NCBI GenBank assembly: GCA_038093975.1
Contig: JBBPTG010000012.1
Coordinates: 1-64,000, forward strand
Origin: Chalciporus piperatus
Taxonomy: Eukaryota > Basidiomycota > Agaricomycetes > Boletales > Boletaceae
DNA length: 64,000 nucleotides
Direction: 5' to 3'
The position numbers and the translations under genes are program-made. Below, one piece after another: positions 54,846 to 64,000 of this stretch. The notes under the pieces were generated by a model that did no database searches, had not been told where the DNA came from, and worked only from the letters and a program-made list of their open reading frames with translations. The stretch's first letter is position 1, and each line of letters opens with the position of its first letter.

Positions 54846-55261
54846 GAATAAGAGGTATTTGCTGAGGGATCGATTGTTCACTGTTTTCCGGCTCTTTGTA
54901 TGTCGGCTGGCCTCTGATTTCCCACCTGACTGTGGGCTTTAGGTGGTGCTAAGACCAAGTCTTGAGAAAGATGCACAATCATTTCTACGGAAACGGAGGA
55001 AACTGTCGGGATCGCGAAAGAGTTGCGTTGTCATAGCGTGTGCCTGACAGGTTTGTGATACACCGACAAGTCCGAAACATAACATCAAAGGTGCGAGTAA
55101 ACAGTTTTAACGTTTGGAGCAGACGGTTGGTAAGTAGGTGAAGATACAAAAACGTGTTGGCTGGTAAAACAAGAAAGCTGAGGATATCATGCCGCTGCAA
55201 AGTCCCTCTTCAAAAAAATTCCGCTATCACAACAACCTGAGAGTCACGAGTCTACTAGGTA
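54846..55261. other. Intergenic, about 415 bp (MET14 upstream)
   Basis: Presumed MET14 promoter and 3' flank of the pyroglutamyl peptidase gene. No TCACGTG-type sulfur-control box was seen. Nothing else was recognised. Confidence 0.5.
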
Positions 55262-56311
55262 TCACGGAGTGGAAGAAATGCACAACCAACTGATGGACAT
55301 CTTGATCGCTTTAGTGACATCCTCTGTGGTAAGAGGTTGATCTACTGGAGGACAGTGGCAGAAGAGCACTTTGGTTGTAGGTTTATCAGTCTTTGGGATT
55401 GATCGCCTACTCTCCGCCAAGGAGCAATAGTAGGTGAAGTCACAGAGATAGTGACCGGCGTCCAAAGAAGAATAGACTTGCTGTAGAGCAAGAAAACAGG
55501 AAGAGGATGTTCACCAAGTAATGACATGGGCGAAGAACCATACTCTCACCTCGATGCCAGACACCTTGAGATGTTGAACCAATTTCTCAACGTCGACATC
55601 GGTATGGATCTCCTCTGGAAATGATTCGTAACCTTTACCAAAGCCACGCTTTGGTGGATCGCCGCCGTCGATGGGGCCTTCGATGGGGCCTTCGAGCTCA
55701 TAACCCAATCTTGCCCTCTCCATCTTCTCTGCCTCCGAGGGTTCCGAAGGACCGCGATTTGCCTCTTCGCGGGTCACGCATACGATCGGAGCATAAGAAC
55801 CCTTTGCATCCTTCATGTTATAACCAAATTTATGACCGGATCTTTCTATCCGCAGTGGGCCACGACCTGCGACTCCGACATGAAGAATGAGATCGTAACC
55901 ACTCTGGGGAGCGGGAGCGGGATCTTCAATGGGAGGGAGAACAGGGGGACGAGCATGAAGACCTGGGACGATAGATAAGACGTCATCGTAAGTGACTGGT
56001 ACGTTGAGGGCAGTGATGCGAATTTCGCGGGTAGTGGTTGTTGTAGTCGGGGCGGGGTCAGATGGTGCATCTGGAGGGTCGTCGGAGGTGGGTTGTGTAG
56101 GTACATCAACATGTATTACGGTTTTATGGAGCGGCTGTACGGCTAGCCATGAAGGATTGACTGGGTACCGGGAGAATGGCTGTGGTCGGAATGGGTCAGG
56201 CGCATGCAGGAGATGAGAAAAAGTATGGAGTACTGGGTAAAGACTCACACCAAAACCGGTAACAAGGACATTGTAAGGACGAGAGTGAGGGGATCCGTTG
56301 GGGACAGACAT
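55262..56311 (-). CDS. Pyroglutamyl peptidase type I (C15 family)
   Basis: Exons 56249-56311, 55550-56179 and 55262-55480 sum to 912 nt (303 aa). The enzyme removes N-terminal pyroglutamate from peptides. The opening LVTGFG joins PFSRYPVNPSW across the first intron. The catalytic Cys lies in DAGHYLCDFTYY and the catalytic His in VLFCHCPPV. The protein is longer than bacterial enzymes (about 215 aa) because of a Pro/Thr-rich loop (PTQPTSDDPPDAPSDPAP) and an acidic insert (EGPIEGPIDGGDPPKRGFGKG). The 69-nt first intron is a multiple of three without stops, so unspliced mRNA would encode 23 extra residues in the TGFGPF motif. Confidence 0.92.
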
Positions 56312-56387
56312 GACGAGGAGAGGCTGCTAGTAGAGTAGAGTACTAGTAGAGTAGAGTCTGAGTCCTAGTAGAGTGTACCATCGCAGC
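56312..56387. promoter_or_regulatory. 76-bp divergent region with CTAGTAGAGTAGAGT repeats
   Basis: Only 76 bp lie between the pyroglutamyl peptidase and OSCP candidate start codons. The middle holds two copies of CTAGTAGAGTAGAGT (starting about 56328 and 56343) and a partial third (about 56365). The repeats may be promoter elements or slippage. Confidence 0.5.
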
Positions 56388-57201
56388 ATGGAAAACTTCG
56401 TGGGAAACGAGTAGCGGGCGAGTCCGGCAAGACATTTCGTCGACTACTTGCTAGTCCGAGTTCAACTTCAAGTCCGAGTTCCTCTGCTCTCCGCACCTCC
56501 GTCACCCAGCCCGCCCTTGGCCGCAGGGCAGCGTCCACCATCGCCCTCAAGTATTCCAACGCTCTCTACTCGGCAGCTCTCGCAAAGTCTCCCCAAGTGC
56601 TCTCCAAAGTACAGACAGAGCTCACTGCCATTTCAAAGTCTATCTCCGAGTCCCCCGAATTGAACGCGCTTGTCTCAAACCCCACCCTTTCCGCAAAAGA
56701 ACGCGCCGCTGGTCTGGCTGCTATCTATGCAAAGGCAGAGGGCCCAAAGAAGGAGCCTGTCTCCGACGTAACCAAAAACTTGTTCAGTATCCTTTCCGAG
56801 AATGGTCGCTTGGGCGAAACACAGGGTGTCGTTGAGGGCTTCAACGAGCTTGTCGCCAAGTACAGGGGAGAGCTTGAGGTCATCGTCACTTCTGCCACAC
56901 CTCTTCCAAAGGACGCAGCTATCAAGATCGAGTCAATCCTCAAGCAATCCCAAGCAGCGCAACACGCCAAATCGCTCAAAGTCATTAACAAGGTTCGTCT
57001 CCTCGTGTCGTTTAACTCGGTCTCCAATCATTCTTTTTAGGTTAACCCCTCCGTCTTGGGAGGAATCGTCGTGGACTTTGGTGACAAGAGCATCGACCTT
57101 AGCGTGTCCTCGCGTGTCAACAAGTTGAACAACCTCCTTCAAGGTATGATTCTGCCACGCCTCGCTTGCCCATGTTAATTCTCGTTTTAGAATCAATATA
57201 G
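56388..57201 (+). CDS. ATP5: ATP synthase OSCP subunit
   Basis: Proposed exons 56388-56410, 56455-56992, 57041-57143 and 57191-57201 sum to 675 nt (224 aa). The OSCP/delta fold is clear: ALKYSNALYSAALAKSPQ, NGRLGETQGVVEGFNELVAKY, VIVTSATPLPKDAAIKIE, and across an intron NPSVLGGIVVDFGDKSIDLS with a final 11-nt coding exon. OSCP joins the F1 head to the peripheral stalk of mitochondrial ATP synthase. The Arg/Ser/Ala-rich stretch before ALKYS is the presequence. The first exon is uncertain: the 44-nt intron used gives MENFVGND; a 32-nt alternative would give a more presequence-like MENFTFRRLLAS. Confidence 0.88.
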
Positions 57202-57681
57202 ACGAAGGTGGTTCGGGCACTTGTGATTTGATGGGCGGCTCCCACTTTGGCATGGTGGTATCATAGAACATTGGATGTCACGCTATGTGTACATTGGAGA
57301 TTTGTCAACCATGAAGAGATACCATTCCCCCAAACGCAGATGCTGTCACTGCCATTCTACCTCTACCATGAGTTTTGAAACCAATCCCGACCCTAGTTTT
57401 GATGCCTTGATGTTTGAACGATTTACATACTTGCCATCGCGGGCCGAAACTTGGTCTACACTGACCCAATCTAGCCACATCTCCTTTCGCTCTTCCTAAT
57501 TTCTTTGTATCCTTGGGCTATAGCTTTGAAACTTCTGCCAACTGTTGAATGTCGTCTGGTAAGTTGGATGATTCTACTTTTTCCAGCATGATCATCGGGA
57601 TGACCTACCCCTTCATCATGATATTGAAAGCCACAGTAACTTGGTCGGTCAAAACGTTCCTTACCCGAAGTATCCCTTGAC
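57202..57681. other. Intergenic, about 480 bp
   Basis: Probably holds the 5' end of the MGS1 gene, whose first exon could not be fixed. The frame 57275-57499 lacks any protein character. No other feature was seen. Confidence 0.45.
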
Positions 57682-59872
57682 GTTTAGTATCAACCTACAG
57701 TCCCGCATGCTCATGCCCTGTTCTTGGACGAGACATTAATAGTCACCTGGATAGTGGGTGTTCCGAGCACAAGTTGAACCCTACAAAACAGTCCCGTGCC
57801 ACCAAGGACGAACCTAAAGGCAAACTTGCACCCATATTCACGCAGCGTCACGACAACAAGCCGGGACACGTATCCACTGATGTATCAGAGATCGATCATG
57901 AAGGCCCAGGACCTTCTAAGAAGCGAAAGGTCGACGTCTCCTCAAAGCGACCCACACAGGATCGTTCCAACAAGCTCGCGGACTCGACCGCGAAACTTGG
58001 CACACCACTGGCAGAAAAGCTTCGTCCACAGTCTCTTGATGAGTTCGTCGGGCAAAGGCATTTGACGGGAGCACATTCGTTGCTGAGGAACCTGCTCGCA
58101 ACTAGAAACTTGGGCAGTGTAATACTGTGGGGTCCACCTGGGTGCGTGTACCTCAATCCAATGAGTCCATATGTACTCAAGTCATACAGCTGTGGGAAGA
58201 CGACTCTTTCGCGACTCCTGGCGAAAGAAGCAAATTGTACCTTCAGAGAGTTAAGTGCTACTTCGTCGGGAATCAATGACGTGCGCAATGTCTTTGAAGA
58301 GGCCAAGGGGTCTCTCGCACTGACGGGGAGGTATAAAAGCATCCTGTTTTTCAGCGTTCCACTAATTACATCTTTGACAGGAAGACCGTCCTGTTTTTGG
58401 ACGAGATCCATCGCTTCAATAAGTCTCAGCAAGTGCGTTTTCTTCCCTGTTGAATCCACTGATCCTAATGAAGTCTAGGATATATTTTTGCCGTACGTTG
58501 AGAAAGGCCATATTCAGGTACGATATCAGCTTTCAAACAACCGTTGAGCTTATCTCGTTATCGTGGAATTAGATGATAGGTGCAACAACGGAAAATCCAT
58601 CCTTCAAGCTCACGGGAGCTCTCATTAGCCGCTGTCGGTCCGTGAGATAGGATATCTAATGGGCAAACGCTGACACCTGTGTAGCGTGTTTACATTGGAG
58701 CGCCTCACAGACGAGGATATGCGAGACATCATTTCTGGTGCAATGGATCGCCTTACCCGCACACACGAACCAAATTCATCTCAGGCCGTGTCAAGGAATT
58801 CCGAAAGCTCTAGCCAGCCTCCCGGCCCGTTGGCGGATTCGAGCCCCCCTGAGCATCCATATCCCTCTTACCCCCAATTGACGTCTCGCATCATTTCATC
58901 AGTAGTATCCCTGGCTGCTGGAGATGCAAGAACAGCCTTGTCTCTGCTGGAACTTACCCTCTCATCGAAGGCTGACATCCCAGAAGAAGCACGTCTAACC
59001 TCTTTGCGACAATCGGTGTCCTGCTCTTATGATCGGACAGGTGAAAGTCATTATGATATGATTTCCGCTCTGCACAAGTCCGTGCGAGGGAGTCAAGGGA
59101 GCGCAGCCATGTATTGGCTGGCACGTATGCTGACTGCTGGCGAGGATCCAATGTATATCGTTCGAAGGATGATCGTCTGTGCGAGTGAGGACATCGGGCT
59201 AGCCGATAACCACGCCTTACCATTAGTGAGCTGCTGGTGCCAACCTCGTAGTATGATTGCTTATTTCAATCTTCCCACCTCAGGCTATCGCGACAATGCA
59301 TGCCTGTCAACAGGTCGGGATGCCAGAATGCCGTATCAATCTTGCTCACTTGGTTGCGTACCTGTCTGAGGCCCCGAAAAGTACGCGTGCATATGAAGCT
59401 TACAATCGCGCTGAGGCTGCAGCAAAAATGGATCTCACTGCGCCGGTCCCGATGGGTGTGCGAAACGCACCTACGACGCTGATGAAAGAGCTTGGTTACT
59501 CCGAAGGCTACAAATACAATCCCAGCTACATGTGAGCGCCTTGTTCGAAATGATCTGATATGAAGATCCGACTATATCTCTAGCCATCCCGTGCATAATG
59601 ATTATCTCCCTGCGACTTTTAAAGTGGAGACGTTTCTGAAAGGACCCGAAGATATGTCGGACAAAATCTGGGACGAGGATGCCTTGCTCCAATGGGAGAC
59701 TGAATGTAACGGAGGGCGCCCCTGGTCTGGTCGTTCAGGTTTGGTCCCCCCTCAGATTGTGGACTCGTCGACAACTGTTTCACATGCGACACATGCGACC
59801 GCGCGGTACCAACATCCTGATGACAGCCTGGAAGAAACTGGAACGCGAAGCTTATCGGGTCTCCCACTGTAG
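57682..59872 (+). CDS. MGS1: MGS1/WRNIP1 replication-repair AAA+ ATPase
   Basis: Exons from within 57682-58141, then 58190-58330, 58381-58432, 58479-58517, 58573-58637, 58685-59225, 59284-59531 and 59584-59872. All downstream phases agree. AAA+ motifs are ILWGPPGCGKTT (Walker A, split by an intron), LFLDEIHRFNKSQQD (Walker B), GATTENPSF (sensor 1) and LISRCRVF (Arg finger). The C-terminal tetramer region shows RLMIV-like IVRRMIVCASEDIGLADN and AAMYWLARML. Upstream in frame, INSHLDSGCSEH suggests the end of a UBZ ubiquitin-binding finger. The start exon, after the stop at 57679, is unresolved. The family acts at stalled forks with PCNA and Pol delta. Confidence 0.92.
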
Positions 59873-60428
59873 CCTTGTTACTTTTTGATTCATGGTAATA
59901 CGATTTCGACGTGATTGTCGACCTCGTGTTCACGCAAGACGGGCTTCGACAGGCTTCTTATCTCAGCAGTCACCCACGGGCCACGAATACCTCCGATGAG
60001 GCGCGGATGTTGTGAGATAAGCCCGCATGGCAATGGTCAGGAATCTACTGGAATCTATGATTCTTCAATATCAGGGAAAACTACATCCGGATAATGTGGG
60101 GATGGGAGATGTCACAGTTGTCGTCAATTGACATTCCACCTCCAGTATAGGTAACTGCCACGAGGGTATGTATGAAATGACGTGACTGTGCAAGACCTGA
60201 ATCAACTTGAGCTACAGGCAGCGTGGTCACAAGCTCACTGCCCCCCTTATCTTATTGGTGGCAGCTACCTTAGACGAACGCATGGTCAATCGCGCCCACG
60301 TCGGCTGTGTTTCATCGCAATTGGATGAGAGGCATGGTTTTGGATTTTGTTGCCCTGGCGAATCGACGCTTATAGCGCAAGAAGTCTAGCTGCATGTCCC
60401 CCACTCCACAGTGTCTTGCCCTCCAGTA
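59873..60428. other. Intergenic, about 555 bp
   Basis: 3' flank of MGS1 and presumed promoter of the transporter gene. No repeat, tRNA or convincing short gene was seen. Confidence 0.5.
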
Positions 60429-63400
60429 ATGGCTCTTTCTAGAGACCCATTGGATGTTGTCCAACCAACCCCGGGTCGCGGTAATGAAACTCCGAGCGTC
60501 AGCGACGAGAAGTCTTACGGCGAGAAGAAGGATGTCGACGTCGAGATCGCGAGTGTCGTCGTCGACGTGGATAGCACCGAGGGTGTGCTGCAGGACGAAC
60601 GTGATATCGTGACCCATGTTATCTCGGTCTCAGATGACCCAAGTCTGAGCCCATGGACCTTCCGAGCGTTCTTCATCGGCATCGGTCTTTCCGCCTTCGG
60701 AGGTGTTCTTGGTATGTCCTTCTTCCCGCATGAAGACGCATTCCCTACTGACTTCACAATAGCTCAGATATACTACTTCAAGCCGGTACGCAGACACTTG
60801 GTGCGAGCGAACTTTGCTAATCATGTCCGCAGCAAACTGTACTTGTATCCTTGATGTTCCTTGCTGTGGTGTCGTACGTTCTGGGAGTGTTCATGGAAAC
60901 GTTCATTCCTCGCCACCGCTACCTGAAGTGGCTCAACCCGGTAGGTCTATCGTTGTGTGATGTCTCGAGTCCATTTTGACCCGGTTGATAGGGACCATTC
61001 AATAAGAAGGAGAACGCCTTCGTTATTATCATGGCCAGTGCTGCGGCGAACTCTGCGCTTGGCACTGAGGTCCTCGCAGTCCAGCGCCTGTACTACAACA
61101 TCACTCCCAACGTCGGCGCTTCAATTTTCATGCTGTTCTCCAGTCAGCTGTTGGGTTATGGAATCGGAGGATTGATGCGACGTATGTACTCACCTACTCG
61201 TGTAAAGTTCTAACTAATAATCGTCATCTAGCCGTTCTTTTGTATCCGTCAAAGATGTTGTACCCAACGGTACTCCCCTTGATCTCGATGTTCGATGCAC
61301 TGTATGAAGGTGGGCAAGCGGCAAGAAGAAAGCTCAGAATGTTTTACTTTGTGTTTGGCGTGTAAGTGATGAGTCGCAACCTCAAAGTACATATCTGATT
61401 TGAGGACCCGATAGTATATTCATTTGGGAAATTTTCCCCGAGTGGATGTTCCCCCTACTCACTGGGTTCTCGATTTTCTGTCTTGCAAACCCCAATAGCC
61501 CCGCGTTCTCTCGTGTCTTCGGCGGCTCCAATGGTAATGAGGGTCTTGGGCTCCTCTCTATTTGCTTCGACTGGCAGGTGTGTAGTTCATTGTCGTTTTC
61601 TTTCCCGTGGCCCAATGGTATTCCACAGTATATCTCGGGAGGCGTCAACCCCATGACTATTCCTCTCAAAGCACAAGTGAGTTTCCGCCCCATGGCACGC
61701 CCTACGCGACTTCATCTTCTATCCAGTTCTCGAACTTCCTCGGCTACCTACTCTGCATGTATGTCCTCTTGCAAGGACCCCAAGTCAAATGCTGTGCTGA
61801 CATAAATCGACCAGGGTCGTCTTTGTCGCTGTCTACTATAAGAACATTTGGCAGGCGCAGAACTTCCCATTCGTAAGTATGATCCGGTGGTTCTCGCCTC
61901 AAGAGCTTACGGTGCTTTCTTCTACAGCTTTCTCAACTGCTGTACTACCAGGATGGTTCAGAGTACAACCAGTCACTCATTCTCAACTCAAACTATGAAG
62001 TCGATCCCACTTTACTCGCAGAACAGGGGCTACCCTGGTACTCCTCCACATGGGTGGTCTACCTACTTACCACCAATCTTGGTCTCGCTGCAACGTTCAC
62101 TCACCTCATTCTCTGGAACCTGGACGACCTGAGTGCTTCATGGGGCTGGGCAAACCTCCAGAGCCTCAGGGAATCGTGGCAGACATTTAGCTGGAAATTC
62201 TGGAAGAGCGATGGTATGAGGAGTACGACGGAGAACAAGGAGATGGACCCTCATTACCTGGAGATGCTCAAAGTAAGTCACAGTCTGGATCCGCATAAGA
62301 ACAAGTGTAATGAAAATCATAGTACCCGGATGCTCCGAACAGCTGGTATTTCCTCACTCTCCTGGTGTCCACGGTCGTTGCTCTGGTCGTTATCTACAAG
62401 ACGGACTCGACACTGCCATGGTGAGTTGCTGCTGGACATCGACGATGGGGTTACTGAAGGATGTCCAGGTGGGGCTTCGTGATCGCAACACTGCTGGCTG
62501 TGATATCTATTTTGTTCTTCGGGGCTCTCTACGCCATCACTGGTCTTTCATTTATTATCCAACCGTGAGTGGAGCGGACTTGTATATTTGACGACACGCT
62601 GAACCCAGCCTGGGGCAACAGGTTCGTGCAAATGATCGGAGGTTTCCTTCACCCTGGAAAGCCAATGGCGAACATGTACTTTGTCCTCTACGGCTACAGT
62701 AAGATTTCGCCGCATCTCGGGGTGCAAGATTCGCTGAAGTTTTACTCGCAGATACTGTGTCACAGGCTCAGTTGCTACTCCGAGATCTTAAGATTGCTCA
62801 ATGTGAGCCCGATTGTATCTTACTAAGTGCATTCATCTTACCGTCTTTGGAGACGCCAAACTTCCCCCTCGTGCCGCATTTACTGCCCAGATTATCGGCA
62901 CGCTTCTTGGTGCTGTATTGAACTTTGGTAAGTGGAGTCGAAAAGTTGCCCTATTGTTTCACCGATACTCACGTCGTGGCATGCAGTGTTGATGAACTCC
63001 ATCATCGATAATCAACGCGAGATTCTTCTTTCCATTCAAGGAACGAATATCTGGTCCGGTCAACAGCCACAACAATACAATTCTCAAGCAATTGCTTGGG
63101 GAGGCCTTGGCCATGAGCTATTTTCTGCAGGGTCAAGATACGAATGGGTACCATACGCATACATTATCGGGTTGTTCGTTCCGGTTCCGTTCTGGATCGT
63201 CCATCGCTACTGGCCGAAGTTGCGCGCGGATTATCTATACACACCCGTTATCTGGTATGTCTCGACTTGCCTAGGTCATTCTGAGATGCATGACATTCTG
63301 ACGATACCCCAGCTACTTCATGGGATGGCTTTGCGTCGGCATTAATTCCTCGATCTTCAGTTACTTTGCGGTTGCCTTTGTTTCCCAATGGTGGTTGCGT

Positions 63401-63643
63401 ACACGCTACCCGAAATGGTTCGCGCAGTATAATTACATCGTTGGAGCTGGTGAGTGAACGTCAATGACTAGTCGTTGTACGGCGAAGCTGAGACGTGGAG
63501 CAGCTCTTGATGGAGGAACCCAAGTGATGGTGTTCCTACTTTCCTTTGCAGTACAAGGCGCTGCAGGGACAGCTCACCCCTTCCCATCATGGTGGGGAGC
63601 GAACCAGAGTGGGAACTACGACCGTTGCGCCTACCTGACGTAG
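60429..63643 (+). CDS. Oligopeptide transporter, OPT family
   Basis: Eighteen exons (60429-60711, 60763-60785, 60833-60940, 60992-61181, 61232-61361, 61415-61577, 61629-61676, 61727-61758, 61815-61872, 61928-62272, 62323-62420, 62469-62564, 62622-62698, 62752-62802, 62853-62927, 62987-63254, 63313-63449, 63504-63643) sum to 2,322 nt (773 aa). An acidic cytosolic N terminus precedes SPWTFRAFFIGIGLSAFGG. The signature NPG occurs in LKWLNPGPFNKKEN; GQQ-like and SQAQLLLRDLKIAQY segments, with AKLPPRAAFTAQ, are typical. Up to 14-16 hydrophobic spans are expected. Fungal OPT proteins import tetra- and pentapeptides or glutathione by proton symport. The substrate here is unknown. Confidence 0.95.
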
Positions 63644-64000
63644 TGCACGCCGGCATCTGATCGGTTGAGAGTCGGGTCCCTTATTTGGGGATACGTTCAT
63701 TGTAATCGTACGAGTACAAACAATTCCAATGACTTTTGGTTTTTTTTTTACGTGCAGTGTCGTCACGCATATGCCAGACTGAAGGGGAAATGAATGCACA
63801 GCCACCTCGTTAATGTATGGCTTCCGGATTCGGCGATGGCGCCGGAGGGTTTAGCCTATGCGTCGAGCCTAGGGGAATAAATCGAAATGTTATATCATAC
63901 TCCAAGCCTACTACTCCAAGTCTCCAACTTCAGTTATCCTAACCACCTGTCTCCATCTCTCCCTCGTTGACTCATACATTCCATCTAACGGCAGCCTCAA
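63644..64000. other. Right-edge intergenic region
   Basis: 3' flank of the transporter. It includes a short T-run near 63742. The last 100 bases are pyrimidine-rich, as before fungal start codons, but no ATG follows within the window. Confidence 0.5.

Noticed and set aside
57275..57499. 74-codon frame between OSCP and MGS1
   Set aside because: No motif, no neighbour exon, and composition like intergenic DNA.
1..64000. tRNA or rRNA genes
   Set aside because: No GGTTCGAATCC-like T-loop with matching arms, nor rRNA-like stretches, was found by eye. A covariance-model scan would be decisive.

Overview
This 64 kb window comes from the nuclear genome of a basidiomycete fungus, most likely a mushroom-forming agaricomycete. 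The signs are genes packed 60-900 bp apart on both strands, split by many 46-60 nt introns with GTRNGT-type donors, together with a fungal gene set (RAX2, HAP2, DBF4, Zn2Cys6 factors) and fungal LTR retrotransposons. Every exon model below was joined by hand. For each complete gene the exon lengths sum to a multiple of three and reproduce recognisable family motifs across the junctions, but no alignment was run.

Positions 1-14162 are a nested transposon cluster. A Ty3/gypsy element runs leftwards off the window edge: self-priming-type 5' LTR, gag, and pol joined to gag by an ATGA stop/start overlap. An intact Ty1/copia element (4787-10345) has nearly identical LTRs and abuts a second, internally deleted copy (10346-10535) whose outer LTR (10536-14162) is split by a 3.36 kb non-coding foldback-like element (10587-13944). 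That element has long inverted arms of short CAGT-type repeats around a GC-rich hairpin array and an AT-rich array, and is the least familiar object in the window.

Positions 14163-41445 are housekeeping and regulatory genes: a TAPT1/EMP65 family membrane protein and a complex I subunit (divergent); RAX2 with a C-terminal SH3 domain; the 60S factor REI1 and CCAAT-factor subunit HAP2 (divergent); an unknown nuclear-type protein; a FAM210/NAT2-like mitochondrial protein; S-adenosylmethionine decarboxylase; a PP2C phosphatase; a factor with two tandem Zn2Cys6 clusters and an integrase-like HHCC finger; a decayed secreted-type gene; DBF4; a CLASP-like TOG protein; and ribosomal protein uS13.

Positions 41705-63643 carry a CLIP-170 homologue, eIF3c and eIF2B-gamma (convergent), mitochondrial bL34, a KIC1/NAK1-type kinase, APS kinase, pyroglutamyl peptidase, ATP synthase OSCP, the replication-repair ATPase MGS1/WRNIP1 and an 18-exon oligopeptide transporter.

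There is no metabolic cluster or operon. Themes recur, however. Microtubule and polarity functions are represented by CLIP-170, the CLASP-like protein, RAX2 and the KIC1-type kinase. Translation is represented by eIF3c, eIF2B-gamma, uS13, bL34 and REI1. Several gene pairs share short divergent promoters.
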